From positions 248,001 through 312,000 of the forward strand of contig CANTFL010000144.1 of the NCBI GenBank assembly GCA_947650285.1: a stretch of 64,000 nt of DNA. The letters run 5' to 3'. A program made the position numbers and the translations under genes. Shown here in pieces: positions 44,821 to 54,966 of the stretch. The notes under the pieces were generated by a model. The model was given only the letters and a program-made list of their open reading frames with translations, had not been told where the DNA came from and did not search any database. Origin of the DNA: Hyaloperonospora brassicae (taxonomy: Eukaryota > Oomycota > Peronosporomycetes > Peronosporales > Peronosporaceae). How positions within the stretch are numbered: position 1 is the first letter of the stretch; each line of letters starts with the position of its first letter.

Positions 44821-45211
44821 TGTAACGGGGCAGCCCGTTACATGGAATTGTCACTTTAAGAAAAGTGACAGTAAAGAATATGAAGTTGAATATTCTTTAA
44901 ACAATATCACCAAAGTGGTGAAATTGAAGGGTCGACCAAAGAGTCTGTTCATTGGTTGATATCTTGATGATATCAACCCACCAATCGCCGCAAGACGCGC
45001 GCAATGAGTGGTGACGAGACGTCACCATACACTCAGTTATATTAGCATAATTAAGTTAAGTCAAACAGAGAGACGGTAGTTAAAAGACTTAATTATATTA
45101 ATATAACAGTTCTGCTTTTACCCTACCTACGCTTCCTCGCTTGCCCTGTGTACGTCTGTAGGGGCACCGATACCCTTGCGTTAAGTTCACGCAAGGGTGT
45201 GCCCCGTTACA
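44821..45211 (+). repeat. 3' LTR of copy R
   Basis: 391 bp, mirror of 30233-30623, followed by TTAAA at 45212-45216 (the TTTAA target duplication read on the other strand). Confidence 0.96.
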
Positions 45212-45417
45212 TTAAAGGCTTCTAGAAAACCGAACGCGAATGAACCTGGCTATAGCGGCATGTTGTTGGTCCCTGTCGAGGAACTCCAACATGGCGCTAA
45301 TGGCAGTTCGCTTACTGTAGAATTCATGCGTTCTACCGCACTCCATTCGATGTTACTCAAATAATCAAAGCCTCCACGCGTGGCGTGGAAGGTTTCCTCC
45401 TCAACCAACATAAACAT
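45212..45417 (-). pseudogene. Family 2 gag N-terminus, fragment (right arm)
   Basis: Mirror of 30027-30232 with the same frame slip after NSTVSE. Confidence 0.8.
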
Positions 45418-45449
45418 TCTGAATGAGGTGGTAATGGTCGCTAGAATGA

Positions 45450-45465
45450 CTACAAAGTGCTACCA
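45450..45465 (-). other. Primer binding site, family 2, right arm
   Basis: Same 16 bases as at 29979, two bases from the LTR. Confidence 0.78.
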
Positions 45466-45467
45466 GG

Positions 45468-45902
45468 TGTAACGGGGCACGCCTTGTGTCAATTCGACAT
45501 AAGGTTGTGTGAACCCGACGTCATGTACACGTGGCGAGGAAGCGCAGCGAAGTAGGCAGAACTCGAAAGGTCTGTCTAAGGGAAAAGTTGAACTGTATTT
45601 AATATAGCTATATTTCTTAATAGACCATCTTTGTCTTAACCTAACTACATTAACTTACCATCTCCTATGTGGGTTTCTTGCTCACCACCCATTGCGCGCG
45701 TCCAGCAGCGATTGGTTATTAATTTGGTTAATGTAGCGTCTGCATCAACCAATTAGTGGATACCCCAGAATATCACCCTCGATGGTAATATTCCGCCAAC
45801 ATCACCTCTTCAAGTGATGTTGATTGAGTATCATCGTAAAAGATATTGTTCAAGAATTGATACATCAGTATCCATTTAATGAAACGGGCTCACCCTTTTA
45901 CA
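45468..45902 (-). repeat. Family 2 5' LTR, right arm
   Basis: 435 bp, two bases shorter than its mirror because of a GA difference in the loop of the CATCAC/GTGATG hairpin. Confidence 0.88.
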
Positions 45903-46500
45903 TTCAGCAAGTATAAGCCAAACCGAAAGTTTTGCTCTCACCTCTGTGATTACTGGTATTGTCGAAGAGAGGCGCAAGATGTTGTGGCTGCGCGAGAAAA
46001 ATGGACATACTCTGTGCTGGGAACTGTAGCAGGCAACATCTTAGCGAGCCAAGAGCTTCCTAACGACATATTGATGGGCACGTCGGTACCTCTTCGAGAT
46101 TGATCACCGGTCATGAAAACGGTTCTGTCTTCTTGATCGCGCGTATATGTCGTGCTGAGTACCGCAGACGCGGCAAACCATCTTTACCCAATTCGGTACA
46201 TCAACACTCAACGTTTCCGTGTTGTACGCGTATCATGAGACTCGCCAGCTTTTCACATCGAGTATTACAGGCCACCTCTGGTGAGCAAATGCACACCACA
46301 AATAACGATGGTACGCCCTTACACAAAAAGGGCTACAAGTTGTTGCACAACGGACATCGACGGAAAGCTGAGCCCAACTCGACACCTGACGAAACGCGGA
46401 CAAATGACAAGACGTGAGACGGACTTGGACAGAAAGTGATCGCAATAGAGAGCGCCAAGTGCTGCAGTGTATTCAAAGTGGGTACTTCGCTATCGTCCAC
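45903..46500. other. 3' flank of beta-glucosidase, right arm
   Basis: Mirror of 28895-29539, without the 15-bp duplication. No gene recognised. Confidence 0.5.
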
Positions 46501-49071
46501 TTACACGAGCAGCCCACCAGTAATGACGGACACTACTTCACTGCTGGCGGTGACGGGCCCTGCAGCAGCAATGTTCTGGGCCGGCGCTGGTCCATTGCTG
46601 GAGGTGACAGGCGCTGCGTCACCGCTGGTGGCGACAGGCAACGTCTCCACGATAGTCTCGACTGGCGCTGATCCAGTGCTGGTGGCGACGGGCGCTGATC
46701 TAGTGCTGGTGGCGACGGGCGCTCCGTCAACGATGGTCTGGACGGGTGTTGCTGCGGCTGCTCCGCTCGTGTCAATGCTGAACTGGGCACAAAGCGGGTT
46801 TGTGATGTTGTTGTACACGTCGCACCACGTGTCGGGCTTGATGGCCACGACATAGTCGCTGTCCTCGAACACGCGCTTCAAGCCTTTACCGATCTGCGGG
46901 TCATACACGCTCACGTCGTCCGTGGTCAGCGTGAACGAGACGTCCATCGACTCGCCAGCCTGCAGCTCAATCTTCTTGAACTTCTTCAGGAGCTTCATCT
47001 CCGGCACCGAGATCGAGCGGAACGGCTGGATCACGAACAACATCACCGTCTCATTGCCGGCACGATTACCCGTGTTCGCAACGGTCACCTTCGCAGTGAC
47101 AGTTGCGGACGCACTCGTCAGGCGCGTCGTGTCCAGGCTCAGACCCGAGTAATTGAACTGCGTGTAGCTGAGACCCGCGCCGAACTCAAATTCCATCCGG
47201 CAGTTGTCGCTCGCACAGCGAGTGGTGACGAGGTGGTTGTACGCAATGGCAACGTTCGCCGGGTCCTTCGGGTACGTGATCGGCATGCGGCCGCTCGGGT
47301 TCACCTCCCCGTAGATAATCTCAGCCATTGCCTGGCCACCGAGCTCACAGGCCAGCATGCCGTTGATAATTGCCATCGAGTTGGCAGGGATCGAACCAAG
47401 CAGACGAGGGCGGCCCCCAAACAACACGACAATCACTGTGGTGTTGGTCGCACGAAGAGCCTCGATGTACCTCACCTGGCCTGCGGGCAGCTCCAAGTTA
47501 TCAATGTCGCCTCGCTTTTCAGCGTAATTGGCTTCCCCAATGACAGCAACCGTGTACTGGTGCTCGCTAGCATGCTTCACAGCTGTCGCCAAGTCCGCGT
47601 CCGAAATACTGCCGTTGACTTGCAGCCCATTGAAGTACGTGAACGAGCTGTTGCCAACCAAGCCTTCAAAGCCCTGGCGAACGCTGACGCCGTGGGGAAA
47701 CATCATATTGCCCGAGTACCCTTGCCATGACTTGCTCAGTCCACCGCATTGGTAACCGACGTTGTCAGCAGAGTGGCCCGTGAGGAAGACAGACGCTTTC
47801 TTGGGCAGCGGCAGCACGTTGTCAGCATTCTTCAGGAGCACGATGGATTCGCGAGCCATGGTCAGAGCAACGTGCACGTCGTCGTCGTTTCCCACCATCG
47901 AGGTGTACTCCTCCCCAGGAACCGGATTCTCGTACAGCCCCAGCTTCAATTTTGTCTTGACGATGCGCTTCACCGATGCTCGCAGACGGGCTTCTTGTTC
48001 CGGGTGCTTCTCCAGCATCTTCTGTGCATGGCCGATGAAGTTTGCGTTACTCGGCACCATGCTCATGTCAATCGACGTATGCGTCAGTGACAAGGCCACG
48101 GCGTCCTCGTAGGTCTTGGCAACGCGATGCCAGTCCTTGAGATTGTTGATCTCAGCCCAGTCCGTAACGAGCACACCGTCAAACCCAAGGTCCGATCGAA
48201 GCAGGTCGTCCAAAATGCGAGAGCTTGCAACGACGGGCTGGCCATTGATCGACGCGTACGTCTCTATCATCGCCATGGCACCAGCGTTAATGGCAGCTTT
48301 GAACGGCGGCATGTAGTAGTTGAGAAGGTCAAAATCAGACAAAGTGACGCCTTCGCGATCGTGGCCCTTGTCGGTCTTAGAGTAGCCGAGAAAGTGCTTC
48401 ACGCAGGCCGCCGTATGGTTGTAGCTCTGCAGACCGCGAACGACAGCGTCGCCCATCATGGAGGTCACGTAGGGGTCTTCGCTGAACGTCTCGAACGTGC
48501 GGGCCCACAACGGGTTGTACGAGATCTCCAGGATCGGTCCCAAGATCATCGAGATACCAGCAGCTGCCGTGTCGCGGGCCGCAATTCGTGCTGCTCTGTA
48601 CACCAGATCGGGGTTGAAGCTCGCGCCCATGTTGATCTGATGCGGGAACATGACGGCTCCATCGACGTAGGTGGCCCCGTGCACCGAGTCAATGCCGTAA
48701 ATGATGGGGTGCCCATCGTTCTCCTCCATGGCGATCTCCTGGATGCGCTTGATCACGCCCCGGAACTCGGTGGCCGTCCAGCCGTACTTGTCTCCTCGGC
48801 GCGATGAGTAAAACGAGCTGATGTACGAACCCACTTGCTGCTTGGCGTAGGCACGGACGGCGGTCTCGTTCAGCGTCTGGGTAGTGACGTTCATGACCGT
48901 GTTTATATCGACCTGGGTCATTTGTCCGAGCAATTGCATCGTCGTGAACTTGTCGACGATTGCTTGGGCTCTGGCGTCGTGGACATCAGTGGTATCGGCT
49001 GCTGCACCGGCGAGACTGGGGTACGTCACCGCTGCAGCCAAGCTGCAAGCAGCGATCCAACTTGTCCACAT
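46501..49071 (-). CDS. Secreted GH3 beta-glucosidase, right copy, full-length
   Basis: 856 codons, identical in frame to the left copy over residues 1-783: signal peptide, GH3 N-domain with VTDW nucleophile Asp304, GH3 C-domain and fibronectin III-like domain. The last 73 residues differ: an Ala/Pro/Ser/Thr-rich tail with APVATSTRS, APVATSTGS and APVETIVET repeats ending SVITGGLLV. Such tails in secreted glycosidases are often O-glycosylated stalks or wall-contact segments. The repeats are imperfect copies of a 10-11 residue unit, so this is probably the ancestral tail and the left copy the derived one. The ending is too short and too weakly hydrophobic to call a GPI signal. One silent Ile codon change (near 48907) separates the copies in the catalytic half. 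Confidence 0.95.
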   Translation of the reverse strand: MWTSWIAACSLAAAVTYPSLAGAAADTTDVHDARAQAIVDKFTTMQLLGQMTQVDINTVMNVTTQTLNETAVRAYAKQQVGSYISSFYSSRRGDKYGWTATEFRGVIKRIQEIAMEENDGHPIIYGIDSVHGATYVDGAVMFPHQINMGASFNPDLVYRAARIAARDTAAAGISMILGPILEISYNPLWARTFETFSEDPYVTSMMGDAVVRGLQSYNHTAACVKHFLGYSKTDKGHDREGVTLSDFDLLNYYMPPFKAAINAGAMAMIETYASINGQPVVASSRILDDLLRSDLGFDGVLVTDWAEINNLKDWHRVAKTYEDAVALSLTHTSIDMSMVPSNANFIGHAQKMLEKHPEQEARLRASVKRIVKTKLKLGLYENPVPGEEYTSMVGNDDDVHVALTMARESIVLLKNADNVLPLPKKASVFLTGHSADNVGYQCGGLSKSWQGYSGNMMFPHGVSVRQGFEGLVGNSSFTYFNGLQVNGSISDADLATAVKHASEHQYTVAVIGEANYAEKRGDIDNLELPAGQVRYIEALRATNTTVIVVLFGGRPRLLGSIPANSMAIINGMLACELGGQAMAEIIYGEVNPSGRMPITYPKDPANVAIAYNHLVTTRCASDNCRMEFEFGAGLSYTQFNYSGLSLDTTRLTSASATVTAKVTVANTGNRAGNETVMLFVIQPFRSISVPEMKLLKKFKKIELQAGESMDVSFTLTTDDVSVYDPQIGKGLKRVFEDSDYVVAIKPDTWCDVYNNITNPLCAQFSIDTSGAAAATPVQTIVDGAPVATSTRSAPVATSTGSAPVETIVETLPVATSGDAAPVTSSNGPAPAQNIAAAGPVTASSEVVSVITGGLLV

Positions 49072-49123
49072 TGGCAGAAGGGTGCTGTCGGTGTTGAGGT
49101 GCTTGGCAGGGCGCTTGCAGGCA

Positions 49124-49139
49124 GGAAATTTGACAATGA
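49124..49139 (-). promoter_or_regulatory. Oomycete core promoter (Inr + FPR), right copy
   Basis: Same TCATTGTCAAATTTCC as the left copy, 53-68 bases before the ATG at 49071. Confidence 0.8.
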
Positions 49140-49515
49140 CGACTAAGGGCGAAGCTCCGGTCAGCTCCGCTCCGCTCAGCTAGGAGCAGATCCGCTTTTC
49201 CCTTGCGCCATCACGAACCCAAGTGCATCTGCCCACTTTTGCCCGCAAGGGACCGTGCCTGTCCACGGATGTTGTACGACGTCGCATTCACACATGAAGG
49301 AGAAGTTGAGCGATCGAGGCAAAGCACAAAGGCGATTGCATTGTCGTGAGCTGACCCGGTATTCACGTGCCGCCAGATCGTGAACGGCGGCCAATCTACA
49401 CAGCCGATTAAAGACGGCCAAGTCCGAGTGGCAAATCACGAACAGACATCGTAGGAGCGTGCAGAGCATGTCCGTGTCTCATGTGTAAACCAAAGCATCG
49501 TGGATCGTTGCTGTC

Positions 49516-50348
49516 GTGTTGTGTTTACCTGCAATAAATCTCAAATCCATTCGTGTGAGGAACGTGTTTGATGACCGGACTACCAGAGGCACTACATCAC
49601 AAGCGCCGAGGAGGACGGACAACCCAGTCGAGCATCAAGCTACGCGCAAGCGCAGTGGCTATGGGAGGTGGGCGATCGATACTAAAAGACGTCAGCCCCG
49701 TGCGGACCTGGCATCGTCTTGTCCTGTGTGGTACGTCTTACCGATACGCGAGGACATGTCACATGGACGTTCCAACGACCTGAAGATTAGTTTGAAGTAC
49801 GTGTGCTCCGGTGTTAAGACCAGACCAGCGCAACGACGACGTATCGACGATGTTTTTTCAGCGGAAAGGCTCCGATTGTCGATTGAACGAACGGCTCATC
49901 ATGTGGTATAACATGTCTTTGGACTACCCACGAACGACATTCCGAGACATAGCCGTACCCACTCCGAGTATCGCATGGGAGGATTCCGCCAAAGGGGCTG
50001 CCCGAGACGAGGGACTGAGGCTGGGGCTGACTTGAGCTGAATGGTGAACAATTGACGATCGCCAATTTTTCTATCGGTCTTGTTCTAAAGCAGACGGTGT
50101 CCGAAGAGGCGTGTGAACATTTTACGTGTACAATCCGACGGCAAGTCGTTATGGGAGGATTCCTAATGGCATATTCATCGTTCGAAGCGATGTGGCCCGT
50201 CCTGAGCTCAGCATCAAGACGAAAGAGAAACGAGCATAACGAGCATGACGAGCATGACGACACAGATGACGGCTGTCCAAATAAGCGTACGATGCTTTGT
50301 GTCTTGATGCTGTCGCAAGGGCACGGTTGCACTATGGTGCGTGACTGA
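49516..50348 (+). pseudogene. Unidentified, possibly decayed gene (right arm)
   Basis: Mirror of 25080-25912, with the same consecutive frames and no extra evidence for function. Confidence 0.25.
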
Positions 50349-50430
50349 TTTACAAACCGTTACTTTTCCAATGATGTCGGGCGTTATTCGTGAGAGTGCA
50401 GCCTCTCATAGATGAGCGGCTGAATGTTCA

Positions 50431-51248
50431 AGGATACAATGTAAGAGATCGGACCATCTATTGGAGCTACTTATCACTCGTAAGATGTTTGTTGCGTGAA
50501 ATCCAAATTGTCTATCTCCCATGGCACGATCTTTCTCTTCCACATTCCTCATTCTGCTGGCTCGATACGCCAGGCGTCTCGGGACACACTCCCGAAGAAA
50601 GGTTGCGCGAGAGTGATTGTCGACCACGTCCGAGGTTGTGACTTCGTATGCTTCGTTGGCCGGATAATTAGGCTGCGCGTCACTTCGCTCGTCATCTGCT
50701 CCAGGGGACAGAGGACGCATGGCTAGGAAGCCTGTCCACTTAGGAAGTCCTAGCGTGCCATCTTGAAGTAATCCCTGGCCGCTTCTGTGGTGGTCGACTT
50801 GCTCTGCTCTTCGGGCTGATCCCAGTGCACAATCTAGTGCAGATTTGTCCTGGCGCAACACGAGTCGAAGAGTATCGTGGCCTGGTGCTTACTCTACATA
50901 AACGACCGACATTGGATCTCAACGGGACATCACGTTCTTTACGAGTTCACTTCGTGATGAGTTGGTGTCGCGCGCAGCGAACGAGTCGGCACGAGGGGGG
51001 CAACTCGTGAAGAGCAGGAACTTACGTAGGCACGGGGATGCCGATTCCTGTTGGTATTTCCCGTACCGCGAGATACCGAGAAAAGGCTTCCCCCTTTTTA
51101 ACCTTGGCTCCACTAAGGGAGGACGTTTCCTCACCTTGGTAAGGGGGCCATATTACTGGCTCGTAGGACGTCTCCGTCTCTGTCCGTTGTTGCTTGAAGC
51201 GCCCAAAGGGGAACTGTTCTACGATGCGATGTATAATCCAATGAAGAG
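50431..51248. other. Unique flank right of the inverted duplication
   Basis: Single-copy sequence. A 151-codon minus frame (50861-50406) crosses the duplication border and has no recognisable motif. No gene is supported. Confidence 0.5.
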
Positions 51249-51265
51249 TGCATTCTCCAATCTGC
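51249..51265 (+). promoter_or_regulatory. Probable core promoter of the acidic repeat protein
   Basis: TGCATTCTCCAATCTGC fits the oomycete initiator and flanking element with some mismatches and ends 53 bases before the ATG at 51319, the same spacing as in the beta-glucosidase. Confidence 0.45.
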
Positions 51266-51318
51266 TTCTCGCAGCACACTCCAGCAGCTACCAACAGCTA
51301 CTCAAACCGCCTCGAAAG

Positions 51319-52431
51319 ATGAAGTTCTCATCCGGGCTTGTTCTTGCCGCAGTCGCTGTGACCGCCGCCCACGCGGGCAACTCCAACTCCCTTCGCACGA
51401 CGGAAGCAACTCCAATCGAGCACGACTTCCAGTCGACGGTCGTCGCCCGTGACCCCGTTAACGGCCGAGAGATTAAGGTGAAAGACCTGGCGGTCGACCT
51501 CGAGCAGATATTCGGCAAGAGCAAAGACGGCATCCCCACCAAATTCAACATTTTGGACTTGATCGGCAGCGGAAATGGCCAGGCGGACTTAAAAGTCCTT
51601 GCTAAGTCGTTCAATGATGTACCCTCAGGCAGCGACGACTGATCGTGGCTCGACGAAGCCGGCAAGATAATCAACAATGAGAAGGTGTCGGTCGTCCAGG
51701 GTGAGAACAAGGACAACTCGTACGATACCAAGGAGGGTAAGCTTTGGAAGGAGGACGGCCTGGTGTGGCTCGACGCCTATGATGACGACATGGCTAGTGC
51801 CGCTGCCGACAAGACCGCAACGAAGGGCGCAGCTGTGTCCAACGGCGACGACGACAACTTTACAAGCAGCAAAGACTTGAAATGGATCGAGGACGACTCG
51901 GTGGCTGGAAGCCGTGATGTTGTTGGTGTGAAGAGCGCTACGAAGGGATACGCTGAGAGCGGAAAGGGCGATGCGTCGGGCAGCGACGACCTGGCGTGGC
52001 TCTTTGACGACGAGGCTGGAAGCAACACGTTCGCTGATATGAAGGGAGACAGCCAGGGTGCCGCTCCATTCGTGGTGGGCAAGGACTCTGTTGGTGGGAA
52101 GGGCGATGACAAGGGAGCTTTTGTGATCGGTGGGGACGACAACGATGAAGTCGATGACGCTGTTGCCTCGAAGGCTTCCAAGGCATCGAAGAAGGGTGGA
52201 GACAACATCACCTTTTCCAACTTGTACGATGAGGGTTCGAATGGACTCGTTGGTGGTGAAGGCCCATTGGATAACAAGGACACGATTGCGGTTGCGAGTG
52301 CCACGAAGGGGAAGGCTCTATCGGCTAAGGACGACGACAAGTCGATTGCAAACGAGGCTGTTCAGAATGACGTTGTGCAGTCGGACGAGACCGTCGGGGG
52401 CGATAATGTGGCCACCAAGGGCACTAAGTAG
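51319..52431 (+). pseudogene. Secreted acidic W-L repeat protein with one in-frame TGA
   Basis: The frame is 370 codons long from the ATG at 51319 to the stop at 52429-52431, interrupted only by TGA at 51640-51642 (codon 108). Residues 1-19 are a clear signal peptide (MKFSSGLVLAAVAVTAAHA). The mature part is very acidic and carries four imperfect units built on a W-L/I core: SWLDEAG (just after the TGA), LVWLDAYDDD, LKWIEDDSVAGS and LAWLFDDEAGS. It also has four ATKG motifs and many GDD/SDD clusters. It contains almost no Cys. SLRTTE after the signal peptide only faintly recalls an RxLR position, and no WY domain is evident. The start was chosen for the signal peptide and upstream promoter match; the upstream in-frame ATG at 50962 lacks both. 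The family is unknown to me. It may be a recent pseudogene, a readthrough gene or an assembly error. Confidence 0.65.
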
Positions 52432-53082
52432 GTGTTCCGTAGATAAATCCGTTGCAAAATTCGCGTTGTAATAACGAACTGTAAGTCTCGATCGGGCATG
52501 ACGTTGCTAAGTTCTACTGCGACAGCTCGGAGTAGATCGACTGTCGATAAGATCAAAGATCTATTATATTTTTTTCCGAAAAACGACCCACTGGTCAAGT
52601 GCCAAGGCATTGAAATTGACTATTTTGTCACATTACTCTGTTTTGAACCCATCACCCAATGGTTTGTGGTGAGTGACGGTTATTCTGTCGTTCGCCGGAC
52701 AAAAACCGATTTATGACCAGGCGGGACTCAACCAGCAATTAGAGCATTATAGACAGCGTACTGTACCAATGCACCAGGGACCTCCCTCAATACGTTGAAA
52801 TTGGGACCCATACGTAGTGTAAAACCTGTTTTAAAGGCCCATGCTTCAATAAGAGACTCCCATTAATCATAACCACACGTGCCTTAAAATTTATTCCACA
52901 AACCCATCCCTCCAACTGACCACCCCTCCAACAGTCCCCAACGTTTAAGCAACTAAGAGCAGTCTTGATCGAATTCTAGAGCCGATCAGAACACCACAAC
53001 GCCTTACTGATTTTCTCTTCAGCGTGCTCTACGCAATAGCTACTGGTAAACCACAGCATAGGTTCTAACTTCCTGATCAACC
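52432..53082. other. Intergenic, no feature recognised
   Basis: Non-coding composition, with no terminal inverted repeat found for the transposase relic that follows. Confidence 0.5.
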
Positions 53083-54398
53083 ATGGTGCGCCAACGCTAC
53101 ACTATCGGCGAAAAAAAGAAGATTGCATGTGAGGCGAAAGGCATCGTTACGATCCGTGTCCGTCAAGTACAACGTCGACCGTCGCTGCATCCGCTACTGG
53201 GTCCATCAAGACAATGCTGGCGCGTAAGACGAGGAGTCGCCGAGCAGGTTTCGCCTTGGCGGGGGCGGTCGCCGTGTTGTCTGTGAAGAACTGAACTCTC
53301 TTCTTATCGCTGAAGTTAGCGAAGTTCGTTTTAAGCACCTAAGTTTCACTCGCCACCGGGTCGTGGAGATGGCGGCAAAGATCCTTAGGACCATGGCATA
53401 GCAGCCCGGTCACGCTCTATCGAATGGTTGGCTTGAGTGATTTTTTTGCCGACACAATCCCGTCAAGCGAAAGATAACTAACAAGCCGAAAGTGAGTGCT
53501 GAAGTTATCTCCACGCGCGGTGCCATCTTCATCTTGCACTTGCGCAAGCTTGTCCGCGAAGACAAGATCGAGCGGTGAAACTTAATCGATCTGGATGAAG
53601 CTGCGGTCTTTGCTGACCATGACAAGGATACTACGCGGGCGGATCGCGGAGCCATAGACGTACCCGTCAGGTCTCTCAGCTTCGAAAAAATTCGCGTGGC
53701 TGCTGTGGTTGCTGTTCGCGGCGATAGGACCAAGTTGAAGTCATGTGTTCTAGACTAAGGAAAGGAAAACAGGATCTCGACATAGCGAGGGATCCCAGTT
53801 ATCACCAACGCCAAATCATGGATGGATTCGGAATCGTTTTTTGATACGTCGACTACATGTATCCATTTCCCGATTTGAACAAGAATTGCTCGTAATCGAC
53901 TCCGCACCAAGTCACGTGAGCAAAAAGGTGAAGACTCACCTACATGTTTGAAAGATCCTGCACGCGTCAGTCCCGGGTAGGCTGACGTCGTATCTACAGC
54001 CCGTCAGTTACGGAGTATTTATGCCTTTAAAAGAGCACTTAGCCTACCTGATCGACAACTGGAAGGAGCATGGACCTCACTCCTACACGGCAGGTAAAAA
54101 TGTACGTTGTCGTCCATATCAATATTCGTCGGCTGGATCAAGGTTGCGTGGTCGGATATTAGCGAACGATCAATTCGCCTCAGCTTCCGCAGCTGCTTAT
54201 CTGAAAAACGAAGATTTGGCGCTTTGGCGTCACGAAGAGTGCAGCCTCCATTTTTAGCGACTTGTGTTCAGAAGCGACATGGCCGAGTCGAACTCCCACT
54301 TTCTGTTCCTGGATGACAACAGCAGCAGTGACATGGACATTGATGACGACGACGAGAATGAGCTTCACTTCTCGAATAATCCAGCTCTACATTTGTGA
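53083..54398 (+). pseudogene. Pogo/CENP-B-like DDE transposase, decayed
   Basis: Reading across shifting frames: MVRQRYTIGEKKKIACEAKG (N-terminal helix-turn-helix start), FTRHRVVEMAAKIL, NLIDLDEAAVFAD (first DDE Asp region), PVITNAKSWMDS, LVIDSAPSH (second Asp, the typical D-x-APxH turn), LQPVSYGVFMPLKEHLAYL (the LQPxDxxxxxPxK-type third block), then WSDISERSIRLSFRSC and an acidic tail (DDNSSSDMDIDDDD, frame 54279-54398). The order is that of pogo/Tigger-like DDE_1 elements, which cut and paste at TA sites, and of domesticated CENP-B relatives. At least six stops or frameshifts make it inactive. Confidence 0.75.
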
Positions 54399-54919
54399 TA
54401 CCTTAGGATCGCATACCCGCAAAGTGCAACGTGAGATTTGGTTTCCAGCGGGAATCTGCGTTGCACGTACCATATCATATTCAAGTCATTTCGGATTGAT
54501 TGCACGTTTTTTTCTTTTGGAATCACTGATAAAAAAATAGCGTTAGTTTCTGAATCAACGTTTTATTGAGAAGCCCATACCTCTTAGAGAGGCGCTTCGT
54601 TTGCTTCTGCATATTGCTTGCAGAATGCGAAAGGCCGGGTCTACCCACGTATTAAACGGCGCAGGGACTTACTGCGCCTTGGCCGCCAACTAGCGCGGGG
54701 GCATGAGACACAACAGTTTGATCACTACAATCAAATTTACAGAATGAGAAAATAAAGCACGAAACTTGTGTTGGTGGCGCCTTTCCGCAATTTCTTCGCT
54801 CAATCTTATTCTACTTTTTTGGTAATCTTATTCTAAGTTCAATCAAATATTTTCTCTCAATTTCTTTCGCTTTTTCTCATCCTTATTCATTATTCTTATA
54901 TAGGACCAGCCCCTTTTTG
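54399..54919. other. Intergenic, no feature recognised
   Basis: A GC-richer patch at 54570-54720 lies in otherwise AT-rich sequence. I could not assign it. Confidence 0.4.
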
Positions 54920-54966
54920 ATTACCCACACTAGGGTGGGGTTATGGCGAACCCCTCAGTGGGTAAT
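54920..54966. repeat. 47-bp imperfect palindrome (two-part hairpin)
   Basis: An outer stem ATTACCCAC / GTGGGTAAT and an inner stem GGGGTT / AACCCC around TATGGCG. It stands alone in AT-rich DNA. It could be a fused pair of terminal inverted repeats, a tiny MITE or a structure-forming site. Confidence 0.6.

Larger units (their letters stand above)
38394..50430 (-). repeat. Right arm of the 24-kb inverted duplication
   Basis: Mirror image of 24998-37054. The outer limit is near 50430, where both arms read GGCTGAATGTTC and then share only AGGATA and ATGTA before diverging. The right arm differs from the left by scattered substitutions, small indels and at least one converted patch. Confidence 0.93.

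Noticed and set aside
24998..50430. Inverted duplication as a pure assembly artefact
   Set aside because: The arms differ at many positions, the spacer is asymmetric with a bona fide LTR and target duplication, and the outer flanks are different unique sequences. Read-level proof is still lacking.
50406..50861. 151-codon minus ORF crossing the duplication border
   Set aside because: It spans a rearrangement breakpoint and has no motif; most likely chance.
51380..51400. RxLR effector motif after the signal peptide of the acidic protein
   Set aside because: Only SLR is present, the first Arg is missing, no EER follows and no WY fold is visible.
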